Of a DNA stretch of 64,000 nt, positions 1-11,773 are shown in pieces. The stretch's first letter is position 1. Each line of letters opens with the position of its first letter. The position numbers were made by a program, and so were the translations under genes. This DNA comes from Undaria pinnatifida. Lineage: Eukaryota; Sar; Phaeophyceae; Laminariales; Alariaceae. A model generated the notes under the pieces. The model made no database searches. It saw only the letters and a program-made list of their open reading frames with translations, and was not told where the DNA came from. The stretch is from positions 2,054,616 through 2,118,615 of the forward strand of contig JABAKD010000018.1 of assembly GCA_012845835.1 (NCBI GenBank), read 5' to 3'.

Positions 1-1361
1 GTGATTTTGGTGGGTCTAGGTACTTACTTGCTCTATGAGCTGCGACGCTGTGCATATAGGGTGTTCCATGTGCGTGCACGACGCCGGCGAAGCGCGTGGT
101 ACTGGCTGGCGATGCTCATTATTTGAGGCGGGTGGCAAGCTAAATATATTATGCGTGGTTACTTGCTGCCTTAATTCCAGGCAAAGAAGGGGGGGCATCC
201 ATGAGCTCTCTCGTATTCTCCAGCGGATCAATCGGCACGCTGTACTTGTGTTTCGATACAAAGCAGAGATGATACACATGCATATATGATGGCGGCACGG
301 CCTATAGTACTAGCTGGTGGCATATTACGTTGCGCGCAACTGGATGTATACATTGTATACATTCGAAGTACACATACACATACATGATGGCGGCACAGCC
401 TACAGTAGTACTGGCCGGTGGCACATTATGTTGCGCGCAACTGGCTGTATACACTTCGTTTCTTGCTGCCTACTTCCCTTGGGATGAAAATCTTGGGTGC
501 ACTCTCGTTTTAACGTGAGCACACCGTACTGCCTATACATGTATGTAAGATTGAACGTAGGAAATCTGGGCTTTGTGGAGTGGGAATGAATTTTAAATAT
601 ATTTGGAAGGCGAGTTTATGCGGGGATATTTCAAAACGAGATATCTAGCGGTGAGCTCGATCATTCAGGAGAGAAGGAAGGTACAGGGAACTGGTGGGTG
701 TTTGTTCAGCACGTACGGAACCGCTTCTGTTTTGAGGTGGGAGATTGGAGGCGGATGATGCCATGCGCTTAGGGCGTTGCATGCACATGCACAAGATGCC
801 GTCGAAGCGTACGGCACTGACAGACGGTGCTTTTGTGTTGCGGGCGGCGAACTGCGCACGCTTTTCAGGTTTTGCTGACCGTATCTTCTCTCCTTCTGGA
901 GAAAGTGCTACTTTCCTTGCGCTCTTGTTTCTTCCAGAAGAGTGTTGTTCGTATCATTTATTTCTGAATCAGTCTGCCAAGGTATGTGCTTCGGAATTTT
1001 CCACGTGAACAATAAGATACGAAGTTGTACGCATAGTCTACACATACATGACACACCGGCACGCAACCTGCAGTACTTGCTGGTGGCTCCCTTCCCTGTT
1101 GTTGCGGGCAATTAGCCGTACACGCTTCGTTGCTTGCTACCGTCTGTCCTTAGAACGAGGTTTTCCCTGCGTTATAGCCAGTGTTTATCGAGGACATACT
1201 GAACTGAGCCGGTTGCCCCGCTGGTCTGCTAGTAGTAGTGGTAAAACTCGAACACTATCAATACCAAGGCTGGAAGTCGTCACAGGTTCAAATACCGGTA
1301 TTATGGAGATTTTCATTTATTTCCCAGACACACCAACTGCCGAGAGCGCTCTCGTAGCGCA

Positions 1362-1526
1362 CAATTCGACGCGAGTCGTGACAAGGGAATAAAGTGTTGT
1401 TGCTGAATTGCTCTTGTCATGAAAACGAAGGCGCATACCATAGTGGGGCGGGGAGACGACGTCTACGGAAAGAGAGGGACAAAAGAAAAATAATGCGAAT
1501 AAAATAGATGGGATGAGAAAAAATAT
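1362..1526 (+). repeat. Dispersed repeat E, copy 1
   Basis: Begins CAATTCGACGCGAGTC and ends in 'gatgggatga' followed by an A-rich run. It aligns over about 165 bp with copies at 25402, 51761 and 53217, and is the most diverged of the four. All four lie in the same orientation. An A-rich 3' end without terminal inverted repeats suggests a retroposed (SINE- or LINE-tail-like) sequence, which is inference. Confidence 0.6.
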
Positions 1527-1780
1527 AATAACTGACTTCTTTGGGGTACGAGAGTATGCGCTTGGAGCTTTACGGAACTGCTTAATAAAAATGTCGATTT
1601 CCTGAACGGCCTCCATTTGTTTTTTGCTTCCCACACTAACTTCACTATAGTCTCCTCTCCGGGCGGCTAAGCGTGGACTCGGATGCCTGAAACAGCGTTT
1701 CTCAGCGCTTTCTCAGATTTTTTCTCTTCATAATTCAACACCACATACTACCCGCACTACTACATGCACCAGGTTAGCCC

Positions 1781-2265
1781 AGCTATATATATATAGCTCA
1801 GCAACGCAGCGCAGCGCCGCGGGGTGCCATGCGGTGCCGTGTGCTGCCGTGCGGTGCCGTGCGGTGCGGTGCGGTGCCGTGCCGTACCTTGCCCTACGCT
1901 GCGGTGCCGTGTCGTGTTGCGTTGTGATTATTTCCAGCTTTCGGCAGCAGTAGTACCCAGGTGTACGTGTTGTTTATTCATTCGTCGTTTTGCTTTTTGT
2001 CCATTTGATCTCCATGCTTTTCCCCCCACGCAAATGATACCCGTACTGCCCATCGGAACGTGACACCGCCAACAAGCACACAGCACAGCACTGGGCAGCT
2101 TGCTCTGCACAAGCTGCTCCTCGGGCATTTTCAATTCGCAGTTCGCACCAAATCGTGGGTCTCTTCTTTCTGCCTCCCTTGTTTACATGTTTTTAGTTCC
2201 ATTCCTTTTGGCGCGAGCGTAGCGGGCGGCTAACGCCGCCCGCGGAGCGGGGCCCTTGCACATAT
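1781..2265 (+). repeat. Dispersed repeat F, copy 1
   Basis: About 485 bp, matched in inverted orientation by 10496-10962. It opens with a TATATA palindrome, then a GCGGTGCCGT-type tandem tract, then a well conserved block ('gttcgcaccaaatc', 'gggtctcttctttctgcc'), and ends in a GC-rich segment containing GCGGGCGGC and its complement separated by a few bases. No coding frame is shared between the copies. Class unknown. Confidence 0.75.
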
Positions 2266-4848
2266 TAGGATATAATACCGTACCAGGTACGAAGTACACA
2301 TACATATATATATATATGATATCGGTGCAATCCGCAGTAAGGGCCGGATGTAGATTATTGTTGCGGGAAATCGGCTTTATACACGTTGCCGCTTGCGGCC
2401 TTCTTTCCTTGGCATGATGGGCTTTATTTATTCCGCTCGAGACTCGTCTTCTCGAGCGATTTCGTGGGCCTGCGGTAAATACATTTTGGGATGCAAGGGC
2501 ATGCGCTTCAGTTAGTTAGGGCTTTTTACACAAACGGATACGACGTACGAAGTTAACATGCATAGAATATCCGTCCAGCCAATAGTACTGGCCGGTGGTA
2601 TTGTGTGGTCGCGGGCAGTTGACTAGTCGACACGCCCTTGGTGTGATATATTTCCTTCCGCTCTCGTTTTCTCGAGTGATTTAGTGGGCATAATGTACTG
2701 CACTGACTGGCTCTATAGGCTGCCACGGTCTGCACCTAGGGTGTTGCATTTTCGTGCATGATGCTACGACAGTATGCGCTGAAGGCGTTACATTTTCGTG
2801 CGTGATGCCGGCGAAGCGCGTGGCACTTGCCCTGGTGGGACTCATTTGTTGCTGATGGCGAGCTACGTCTGCTTAGTTATTATTTGCTTTGCTGTTTCCT
2901 ACTGGAGCGGGGGCGGCGGCGAGGGTTCATTAAGCTCTCGTTTTCTCCGGCGCATCATTAATAATGGGCATACAGTAAGTACTGATGTTGTGAGCTGCGA
3001 AGGTACGTGTTTGGGGATTTACCCGCGGGTACGAACTGCACACATGATGCGGGCACAGCCTATGGCACGGGCTGGTGGCATATTGTTGTTGCGGACGATT
3101 GCCTATAATATACACATGCCATTGCGTGCTATCTTCTTTCTGGGATGAGCTTACAGTTTTCCTTCCGCTCTCGTTTTCACGAGTGATTTTGTGGGCATAG
3201 TGTACTGCACTGGCTCTAATAGCTACCACGGTCTGCACCTAGGGTGTTGCATTTTCGTGCATGATGCCGGCGAAGCGCGTGGGGTACTGGCTGGTGGCAC
3301 ACATGTCTTGCGGGGTGGCGAGTTGCATATGCTTCGTTCGTTCCTGCCGTCTTTCCTATTGATTGGATGAATGGGGGTTTCTTGTGCTCTCGTATTCTCT
3401 AGTGTGCTAAATGGGCATGCTGTACTGACGTTTTGAGCGACGAAGGCATGCGCTTGGGGTCTTTGCGCGAACATACAAAGTACACACATATGATACCGGT
3501 ACACTTTATAGTACTGGCTGGTGTACATTGTTGGTGCGGGCAACTGGTTGTATACACGTCGTTGCTTGCTGCATTCTTTCCTTGAGATGTGAGCTATATT
3601 CCTTGCGCTCTCGTGTCATCGAGTGATTGGGACGGGATAATGTTGTACTGTATCTAAGAGCTACGACGGTATGCGTGTAAACCTTTACATGTGCATGCAT
3701 ATCGAGCACAGCCTATATAGTACCGCCTGAGTGGTACATTGTTTGTGTGGGCAACTGGCTGCATACACTTCGTTGCTTGCTGCCTGCTTTACTTGGAGAG
3801 CGAGCAATTTCTCCTTTGTACTCTCTCGTTTCTCTGGTGTTTTAGCGGGCAAACTGTCCTGACTCTACAACGATATGTTCTTAGGACTTCGCATGTATAT
3901 GATGCTGTCAAAGACTATATAGCACTGGCGGGAAGTGCACTGTCGTTGCGGGAAAATGGTTACAGACACATGCTACGGTTGAAGGTGATCCCTTTTTTCT
4001 TTTTGACCCCCACCGTGAGAGGCTCAATGCCCCGCCCAAAACCTAGCGTTCGAGAACAAGCGAAAACCCCGCCCGATGAACAAGCCCATAGGGCCTACTA
4101 CACTGCAGGTAAAGGAAACAACACACACATGTTGCCAGATATGACAGACATTCTCCGCTCGTTTTTGCCCCCGTCATTCCAAAACATGTTTAACTGAAGA
4201 CGGGCTACTTTGCATCGTAGCACGCGTCAATGTTTACCGCGTTGCTTGCTGTCTCATTTCCTTGAAACGGGCGTATTATTTTCTTGCGCTCTCTCGCTTT
4301 CGCGGGGATGTCATTATGCTGCAGCACTGGGCACACTGGCTCTACGGGCTGCGGCGCAATGTGCATAAGGCTCTACATGCCCATACAATACCGGTACACG
4401 GTTTTCTGCGATACCCATATAGCACCATATACAGACTACTGTTGCCTCTTCAATTTTGCAGGCGGCTTGGTAGTTGTCGGACATAGTCTTCATTGGTAGT
4501 GCCCCATTTTTCCTCGTGGTTGGCATTTTCCGTTGCGCTCTCGGCCTCCCCATTCGATGTACCAGGTAGGTGTACATCAGCACGTATGAAGCCGCCAACA
4601 TAGCCAGCGCACGGCACTGGCCTGTGGCGTGCTAGTGTTTTGGGCGGCGGGCGGCCTAAACACATTCCGTTATCCGTGAACTTTTATGATGGGGGCTGGC
4701 GCCAAGCACCACATACTAACAGGTAGTAACAGATAGAAGAAGAAAAATAAAATCGACCTGCAAAAAAAAATTAATTTAAAAAAAAAACTAAAATTTTCGC
4801 TACAACCTTCCAAGTAGAGCACGCGACAACAACCGTAATGGTGTCGTC

Positions 4849-5298
4849 ATGCTCCGCGTCTATTCTTACATCTTCCCCCAGGGTCGCACATCGGACACGC
4901 CGAGCGCATACTCCAGCGGCCAGGAGGATTCTTCGCTAGAGGCTGCGATGATGCCATACAAATCGTCACTTTTGGTCGACACCTTTCCTTCCGAAAGAAA
5001 GCCTTTCGTTTGGGAGCTAATCTACGCGAACAGCCGAGTGTGTCATCAAGCGCCCAGGAAAGGAAGCGTGCGGCGGCACCGATACCACCGTGCTGGGCGG
5101 ACGTCGTACATCATTTTACGGTACTGCATTCGGGCACATCCTCAAAACGCCAGCAACCCGACCTGTTTCGTAAGACCACGCGGGATGCCGTACTCGTCGA
5201 CTACGTTTCGACACAATGTTCCTCTGGAGTCGCCAACGGTTCCGCCTCTATCAGCGCACCTTCCCTCTAGGTGTCAAGCTAAGGTCCCTGAGAGGTAG
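4849..5298 (+). CDS. Doubtful open frame, 149 codons, ended by a MITE
   Basis: An ATG-started frame of 149 residues in non-repetitive sequence. I recognise no domain. A second frame over 5010-5270 is open too, so neither frame is clearly coding. The stop codon (TAG at 5296) lies inside the truncated family A element that begins near 5291, so if this was once an exon the insertion removed its natural end. It may equally be chance. Nothing promoter-like is evident upstream beyond an A-rich tract at 4740-4795. Confidence 0.15.
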   Translation: MLRVYSYIFPQGRTSDTPSAYSSGQEDSSLEAAMMPYKSSLLVDTFPSERKPFVWELIYANSRVCHQAPRKGSVRRHRYHRAGRTSYIILRYCIRAHPQNASNPTCFVRPRGMPYSSTTFRHNVPLESPTVPPLSAHLPSRCQAKVPER

Positions 5299-5540
5299 CA
5301 CGTTTCGACTATTTCGGTTTCTGAATGATGGGGCTCCTTAACCCAAAATTGTCGGAAAAAAAACGGCATCCTTTGTATTTTGCGCGATTCTCGTTTACCT
5401 AGGCCATCCTGGGATTTTTCATCCCGTCAGCTGGCAGTTTTAAATTCTCTCCTCAAATTAGTTTTTTGGGAAAGGTCTTGAGTTCCCAAGTTGAGGAATT
5501 TCTCAGAAAAAAGAGGTGCACCTCCATCGTAGCACGCGTC
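5291..5540 (-). mobile_element. Family A MITE, 5'-truncated
   Basis: Reverse-oriented copy: the block 'gatggggctccttaaccc' comes first and 'ggtgcacctccatcgtagcacgcgtc' closes it. The outer 15 bp of the left terminal repeat are missing, so no target duplication can be checked. Strand here follows the convention that + copies start with the 'gaggtgcacc' side. Confidence 0.75.
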
Positions 5541-6874
5541 TGACGGTACTGCCGAATGTGTCCGGTTGTCCAATACTGTCCGTAACAAGTGATGTTTCCA
5601 TAAAAGTATGATTGACATATAAAAAAGTGCGGAACGCAAGTGGGTTTGTCCAAGATGTGTGCAAGTTTTCCTTCAGTATCGTCCGCGCATGTTGTCCATG
5701 GGAGCCTGTCCAAATCTCTACGCATCATAAAACAAAACATCTGAGCTCACGCGCATCGCCTAACGAAAGCGGTTCAAGGACTAGATAGTGCACAATGAAA
5801 GGGCCACCGCATCATGTGACGACGTATTTACGCTGACGCGCCTCGCTGCGATAATCCCCCCCCCCCCCTGTAGACGAATGTTACGTGGAAAAGTTTGGTA
5901 CTCTAGATAGTAGCGACAAAACGATCGTTCGGTAGGCTAGGAATACTAGGAGGTATAGATGGTGGCCTCAAATTGCGAAACGAGAGGTGTTAAGGGAGTA
6001 AGACAAACAAAACGTGTATATGCCACATTGGGGAAAACGTAATGAGCACCCGCATGGTAGAGGCGCCTCAAGTAGAAGTAGGAACTGCGCTTCGTCTCCA
6101 AAGGGGTGTGTGGTCAATGATCAAAACCAACCTTTCATTATGCGATGCGCTTCGGTGCAGAAGCCATAGGTACCAGGCACGCACTCATCAATTGGATACG
6201 CTCCCCCTGCGCGTGCCCGATAACACCCGCCCGCCCGCCGCTTCGCTGCGGAACGACTTCCAAGGAACTGTCATTCCCCCGGATCGAGAATGCTACACTT
6301 CCCGCGTTTGTCTGAGGCGAGACTATTTTATTGTTCAACGTGGTTTCACCTGAGGACGTCCTGCACGCACGCCGTGGAAGATGTCCAGCGCAGTCGGTGT
6401 GGCCGGCCTAGCGTAGCCTTTGGTAAGCAGTGGCCACTCTGATCCAGACACGGGCTCTATGATAGGACTAGCACTCTCTGGGAAAAACATTATTTTGAAA
6501 GAAAAAAGCATCTCACCGAAAAAAAAAATATATATATATATAATTCAGTATATAGTCTATATCCATGTGACTTACCTCCAGTGTAACATCACAGTGTTGT
6601 GGTATTGTTTTGTACCTAGGCCCTGCGATTATTCGTCGGGTTGAGCTGAGACGACGGTTTCATCAAATCAGTCGTTTTGGCGTAACGTCACATCTCTCCG
6701 ACTAAGGAGAGCGGAGAGCCATTAAAACACTGTCGGGCAACAACGCCATCGCAGCGTGCGTGCCCATGGCGGCCGCTCTCCATCCCCACTAGCGCTATAT
6801 ATAGGTATACTGGATTTGGAAGTATGGGAGAAAATGGCGTTGGTATATAATAACCCCCCCCCCCCTACAAAATC
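5541..6874. other. No recognisable feature
   Basis: Apart from a C-run near 5860 and an AT microsatellite-like stretch at 6520-6560, I see no gene, RNA or repeat relationship here. Short open frames on both strands look like chance. Confidence 0.4.
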
Positions 6875-6878
6875 TAAG

Positions 6879-7230
6879 GGCACGTGCCACGATAGAGGTA
6901 TACCTTTTTTTGGCTAGTTTGTTTTCTGAATGACGGGCCGAAAACGTCGGAAGTAAACTATTTTTCCTTTGTTGTTGCATGTTCGTTCTCGTTGCATATA
7001 CCCAGGCCGTGGGATTTTTCATCCGGCGGTCTTGTAGTGAGTTTTGGTTTTGTTTTCTACATCAGTTTGTTTGGAGAGGTCTTAACGCCTTCATAACTAG
7101 AAACCGTTTTTTTACAAGTTCACTTGAAATTAGTACAGGGAGGGGTTCCGGAGCTGTAAAGGGGTGAAGCTCTCCCAAAAGTGAGGAACGCCTCAGAAAA
7201 AAACGCTCTGCGCCTCTCATAGCACGCGTC
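6879..7230 (-). mobile_element. Family A MITE with extra internal segment; TSD TAAG
   Basis: Terminal repeats GGCACGTGCCACGATAG and its counterpart ending GCACGCGTC are flanked by TAAG at 6875-6878 and 7231-7234. At 352 bp it is longer than most copies because about 75 bp at 7086-7160 is present in no other family A copy. The reverse complement of that segment matches the D-like stretches at 24770-24880 and 24990-25090, so this copy is a chimera of two families. Confidence 0.85.
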
Positions 7231-7387
7231 TAAGATTGGCATATGTACCACGACATCATGGCTCGACAGCACAAAAACCCGAGCATCAGGCCTGGGCTGG
7301 ACCTCCGCTGGCCTGCCACATATACTCCAACCCCGCTCGCTTTTGATCAAAACCAGGCCCCCATGTCCTTCAAAACTCCGCCCCCCC

Positions 7388-8056
7388 CTCACCCGTTATT
7401 CGACTTACAGGATTCACTTGATAAACGGATACATTTTTCCCTCCACAGCTGTCAGATTTGTTCCCCCTCAGAAACGGGTTTTATAGTTTCCGCGCACAGA
7501 CTGACTAACATCACCCTGTTGACCCTGATAGCTACACTGCTGTAGTTGTAAGGGGAGTCGCCGGCCTATATCCTTAATGAGGACACACAACTCGTGATAC
7601 GCGCGATCGGAGTATCACACATAGCTTGCAAAGATGGGTTTCGACAAAATCTTCGATCTCACAGCTGGAGTGTATTTTCATTTTTTATAATATACAGGGA
7701 ATACACAGGAACTTGCGTGCCAACCCGGTAGACCCAAGTAGCCCGCTCCAAAAGCTAACTCACACTGTAACACTTTTTGTTTCATGCATACAGACTTCTA
7801 CAGATGCCTGGTTTTGTCCTCTTCAATGCGGGATTTACCGTTTCCGTGCGCAGAACAATGCTAAACGTCTTAGTCCTGTTGACCCTTGCATTAGCAGGGG
7901 AGTCACCGACCTGTATCCTTCACGAGGGTGCACACCCCGTAACACTTGGAATCGAGGTATCACACGCAGCTAGCTTGCAAAGCTGAGTTTTGATCCAAAA
8001 ATCATTTTTAGTCGATCTCACAGCTGAATTGTATTTTTTTTTCATTTTTCAATGTA
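7388..8056 (+). repeat. Repeat H, forward copies
   Basis: Contains the H landmarks in order: 'cggttattcgactt'-like sequence, 'cacagctgtcagattt', 'agtttccgcgcacag', 'gttgaccctgatagctac', 'gcgatcggagtatcacac', 'gcttgcaaagatg' and 'gatctcacagctggagtg'. A second, more diverged pass runs 7780-8056. The same order of blocks recurs at 42110-42400, 46690-47000 and 48235-48540. Confidence 0.75.
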
Positions 8057-9025
8057 TAGTGTAAAAATTAAAATCCACTCCACCAGCTGTGAGATCGAAT
8101 ATTTTGGTCGAAACTCATCTTTGCAAGCTGTGTGTGATACTCCGATCGCGCGTATTACGGGTTGTGTGTCCTCATTAAGGATATAGGTAGGCGACTCCCC
8201 TTGCAACTACAGCAGTGTAGCTATCAGGGTCAGCAGGGTGATGTTCGGCAGTCTGCGCGCGGAAACTATAAAACCCGTTTCTGAGGGGGACAAAATCTGA
8301 CAGCTGTGGAAGGAAATGCATCAGTTTATCGAGTGAATCCTGTAAGTCGAATAACCGGTGAGGGGAGGGCGGAGTTTTGAAGGACGTGGGGGCCTGGTTT
8401 TGATCAAAAAGGGGGCGGGAGGGGGGGAGGGGGGGGAGGGGACGGGTGGGGCAGGTCAATTTGTGCGTGGAATCTATGAAAATTTCTTGTGGGGGAGGGG
8501 GAGGAATGTGGCGGGGGGGGGGCGGGGGGGGAGGGCTTTAGGTCGAATAGATGTAGGGGTTTGCTATACGCGTGGTGCTAGGTCTAGGCGATGGTGCGGG
8601 TGGTGGGTGGAAGGAAGGGGCGTTGGGGACGGGGGTGGGTGGGAATTGCAGCAGCGGCATGGACGGCTCTGAAACGATAACGAGGCGATATTCAGGGCGT
8701 GGAGGTGTTTATTACTCTGGCGGATTTCGATAGTAGGTGGGGCGTTCAAGCAAGAGAAAGCGAGGATGAAAAAAAAAAAAAAAAAGGCGGGGGCGGGGGG
8801 GGGGGAAGAGTTTTCAAGAGGTTTAGGTCACGTATAATATTAAAATCAAGGATTTGGTCGACACTGATGTTCGCAACATTGTGTGTGATCCTCCGATCGC
8901 GCGCATTAATCATATATATATATATATATATGTAGGGGCCTACTATACGCGCGGTGCTGGGTCTTCTAGGCGATTGTGCGGGGTGTGGGGAAGGAGGGGG
9001 GGTTGGAGTATATATATCATGTTGT
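8057..9025 (-). repeat. Repeat H, inverted copy with G-rich arm
   Basis: Reverse complement of the H module, starting at 'actccaccagctgtgagatc' and continuing through 'cgaataaccggtgagggg' into a very G-rich arm. It then carries a second block ('gtgtttattactctggcgg', 'ggtttaggtca') and another H end at 8840-8910. With 7388-8056 it forms an inverted pair centred near 8057. The layout is the same as the larger locus at 39-48.6 kb. Confidence 0.7.
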
Positions 9026-9274
9026 ACTGGAGATTAATGTGTAAACGGGCGAATGTTACGGCAGGTGGTGCCCAGGCACCCCTTTTTTCCTTGCTGGAGT
9101 TGGGCCATTCGCCCGAGTTACTCCACACCTTTCACCGGGATGAAATACTTGATTGAGGTAATTCAGTTTGGTGCAGCTCTTGGCTAGTCATTCTATATGG
9201 CGGTGTCATCTCGCAAGAATATATAGACTATACATAAATATAGACTATATATACCAGAACGCAAAGGAACAGGG

Positions 9275-9366
9275 GGGGGGGGGGGGGGTCGCTCGCGTGA
9301 GTGAGCCCGACCCACTCACTGAAAAAACGTCCTTTAAAATAACCCCCCTACACCGTAGGAATCGTC
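9275..9366 (-). mobile_element. Family C MITE fragment
   Basis: Carries the family C internal palindrome (TCGCTCGCGTGAGTGAG) followed by 'ccccctacaccgtag', which is the reverse complement of a family C 5' end. The other end is not recognisable, being replaced by a G-run at 9269-9287. Confidence 0.45.
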
Positions 9367-9499
9367 CCAGAATATACCACACAATCCGTATGTTATATGT
9401 ACCTGGGTGCGTGTGGCGCGTTATACATCAGGTTGCACGTTTGTTTGCGAATGCTCGAAACGATATAAATATATATCATGGTATGTATTACCAGCTAGG

Positions 9500-9640
9500 T
9501 ACCTATATTATCCTTAATGAGGACACACAACCCGTAATACGCGCGATCGGAGTATCACACACAGCTTGCAAAGATGAGTTTCGACAAAACATTCGATCTC
9601 ACAGCTGGAGTGTATTTTTATTTTTATGATATATTACTAG
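9500..9640 (+). repeat. Repeat H, terminal fragment
   Basis: Contains 'ccttaatgaggacacacaac', 'gcgatcggagtatcacac', 'gcttgcaaagatgagtttcg' and 'gatctcacagctggagtg', that is the outermost 140 bp of H. It stops at 'gtgtatttttatttttatga', the same AT-rich edge as other H copies. Confidence 0.75.
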
Positions 9641-10067
9641 GTACTTCTGGTACTATTACTACCGATACTGATATTAGTATACATCAGCTGATGAATGCAT
9701 GCAATAATACTAGTCGCAGCACCGTGCCACCGCAATACGTTTTTAGGCAGTACCATACCATTACATCGTTATTGTTGTATACTCTCAAGACACCGTGCGT
9801 CGCGAAGCCCGTCAAAACAAATGACAAAGAAGACAATCCCTGTAAACAAAAAACTAAACAAACAAACAAAAAAAAAAACAGAAAAAAAGAACGTCATCAC
9901 AACTATTTGATGGACAACAACAGGAGGAGGAGGAGGAAGAAGCCTCTTTTCCGGCGACTGTTTTGATTGTCGCAGCTTAGCTAACCAGCTTCCATGCCGG
10001 CGGTGTCGTTTCGAAAAAACAAACACACACAAAAACTCAAGACCCCCAAAAGGAAACAGGCGGGACT

Positions 10068-10150
10068 CTCGCGCGAGTGACCTCGAGTGCCTAAAAAGAA
10101 AGAGGCCCTTAAAAAGCCCCCCCCCTGCCGTACGTAGCCTTTGCCGGCAC
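10068..10150 (-). mobile_element. Family C MITE fragment
   Basis: The palindrome TCTCGCGCGAGTGA is followed by 'ccccccccctgccgtacgtag', the reverse complement of a family C 5' end. The remaining part of the element is not recognisable. Confidence 0.4.
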
Positions 10151-10430
10151 ATGCCACAAATAATACGAGTATAATATAGAAGTGCACCGATTTGTTTCTG
10201 AGACTCCTCGCTCGAAGAGCTCTATGATCCCACCGAACAGGAACACGATTCTGAGAGAAGAGAAAAAAAAAAAAAAAAAGCGCGACCCGACCCCGGCAAT
10301 CCCATGGCCCGAGGCAGAAACTATATTCAAGGACAGACTGCGAAACAAAAGTACTCGACATTGCGGCGAGTTTTTGGGTCTACGGGAGTCCCGTCATTCA
10401 GAAACGATTTTTGACACACACAAACATACG
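10150..10430 (+). mobile_element. Very degenerate family A MITE
   Basis: Blocks appear in family A order: 'gtgcaccgatttgtttctga', 'aatcccatggccc', 'gagtcccgtcattcagaaac'. Terminal repeats are eroded and an A-run (10262-10279) sits inside. This is an old copy. Confidence 0.45.
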
Positions 10431-10495
10431 CTTCAGAGGTGCCCCAATTTGCTTCTGAACTCCCCGCTGCAGTTGAAGAGTTATTTAATATATAC

Positions 10496-10962
10496 AAGGG
10501 CTCCGCTCCGCGGGCGGCTGACGCTGCCCGCTACGCTCGCGCAAGGCAAGGAAGAATGCAACTAAAAACATATGTAAAGGGGGCAGAAAGAAGAGACCCA
10601 TGATTTGGTGCGAACAGCGATTTGACAATGCCAAGAGCTGCTTGTGCAGAGAAAATTGCCCTGTTGTGCTCAGCTGTGCTATGTGCTTTTATTACCGGTG
10701 TCTGATCGGTAATTTGCGTGGGGGAAAAAACAGGGGGCCGTGAAAAATCAAATACATACATGTAGAAAAAGAAAAAGGAGGAAAAGTAGTACTCCGTACA
10801 CAACACGCATTATACCCGGTACTGCTCTATTCTCGAAAGAAAGCACACAGCGCAGCGACACAGCACCGCAGCGAAGGGCACGGCACCGCACCGCACGACT
10901 CCGCACGGCTCCGCGCGGCTCCGCACGGCGCTACGCTGCGCTGCTGGGCTATATATAGCCGG
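10496..10962 (-). repeat. Dispersed repeat F, copy 2 (inverted)
   Basis: Reverse complement of 1781-2265 with the same block order: the GC-rich end first ('ctccgctccgcgggcggctg'), then the conserved 'gggtctcttctttctg' block on the minus strand, then CCGCACGGCT-type tandem sequence, then GGCTATATATAGCC. Divergence is concentrated in the tandem tract. Confidence 0.75.
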
Positions 10963-11410
10963 AGTGATCTGAGCTGGGCGTGCATGTGATCCAACAGCGT
11001 TTAGTCTCTGATGGTATGTACAAACCTGGTGTAGTAGTACCGGCATGTACTAATGGCGTTTCGTATTTCGAACGAAGCTGGAAAGCCCAGAAAAGCTGGA
11101 AAGGTTCCGCAAGTAATATGGAAGTTGGAGCTCTGAGAGGCCAGGGATGGGCAATCCCTGAGAAAGACAAAATTAAGTAAGTCTATACCTCGCCCAAAAA
11201 AACCTGTTGTGGAGTAGAAATGAACGTGAAAACCGATTGACACAGTTTCATGGCCTAGGGTATAAAGAACAAACATCGCAGAACCGGTCTGGAAGTCGGG
11301 AGACTTTGAGTTGAGCAACACTCTTGTCACATTCACAAACAGGAAATATATGCCAAAAATCGGTACACCTTAGTACCTCTGTACATGGTAGCCTCTTTTA
11401 CAGAGTAGAG
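10963..11410. other. No recognisable feature
   Basis: Unique-looking sequence. Both strands have short open frames with no recognisable domain. Confidence 0.35.
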
Positions 11411-11505
11411 ATATTAAGGTATACCACTTTTTGGCCAGGCCTTTTGTGTACGACGAAGCTCCTCAGCCCCCAAAATCGTCGGAATTGTGGCATTCTTGTT
11501 TTCTA
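11411..11505 (-). mobile_element. Family A MITE fragment
   Basis: 'tagagatattaaggtatacc' followed by 'gaagctcctcagcccccaaa' and 'atcgtcggaattgtgg' matches the left half of a reverse family A copy. The right half is absent, replaced by the GTT microsatellite. Confidence 0.45.
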
Positions 11506-11518
11506 AAGCGCACTACAA

Positions 11519-11594
11519 TTGTTGTTGTTGTTGTTGCTGTTGTTGTTGTTGTTGTTCTTGTTGTTCTTGTTGTTCTTGTTGTTGTTGTTGTTGT
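11519..11594. repeat. GTT trinucleotide microsatellite
   Basis: About 25 GTT-like units with a few GCT and CTT interruptions. Confidence 0.9.
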
Positions 11595-11773
11595 ATAATT
11601 ATATCTGGAGGAGCAGTCACGGGTTCTTTTCATCGGATACACGCACTTACTTTCTCGGTTCGCTTAAAACTTAAGTGTTTGAGGGTCGGGTATGGATAAA
11701 CTCCTTACGCGGGGAGAGCGCTCCAAAAAAAAAAAAAACTTGCACCGTTACCGTGGCATGTGTCATCGTAGCA

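Larger units (their letters stand above)
1..4670. repeat. Degenerate tandem array T1 (about 200-260 bp units)
   Basis: The stretch is built from diverged copies of one unit. A core resembling TACTGGCTGGTGGCA recurs near 305, 405, 1071, 2583, 3061, 3283 and 3511. A second landmark, GATGCCGGCGAAGCGCGTGG or a close variant, recurs at 82, 2803 and 3263. Between them the unit carries 'gcaactggctgtatacac', 'cgttgcttgctgcc' and 'gctctcgttttc'. Units are unevenly spaced and interrupted by repeats E (1362-1526) and F (1781-2265). Short open frames in it are not conserved between units, so I call no genes. Family unknown. Confidence 0.7.

Noticed and set aside
7243..7545. Small genes in H copies encoding a recurring MSFDK-type peptide
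   Set aside because: The peptide recurs only because the DNA repeat recurs (for example 9574, 42360, 47710); downstream sequence differs in each copy and frames are not maintained.
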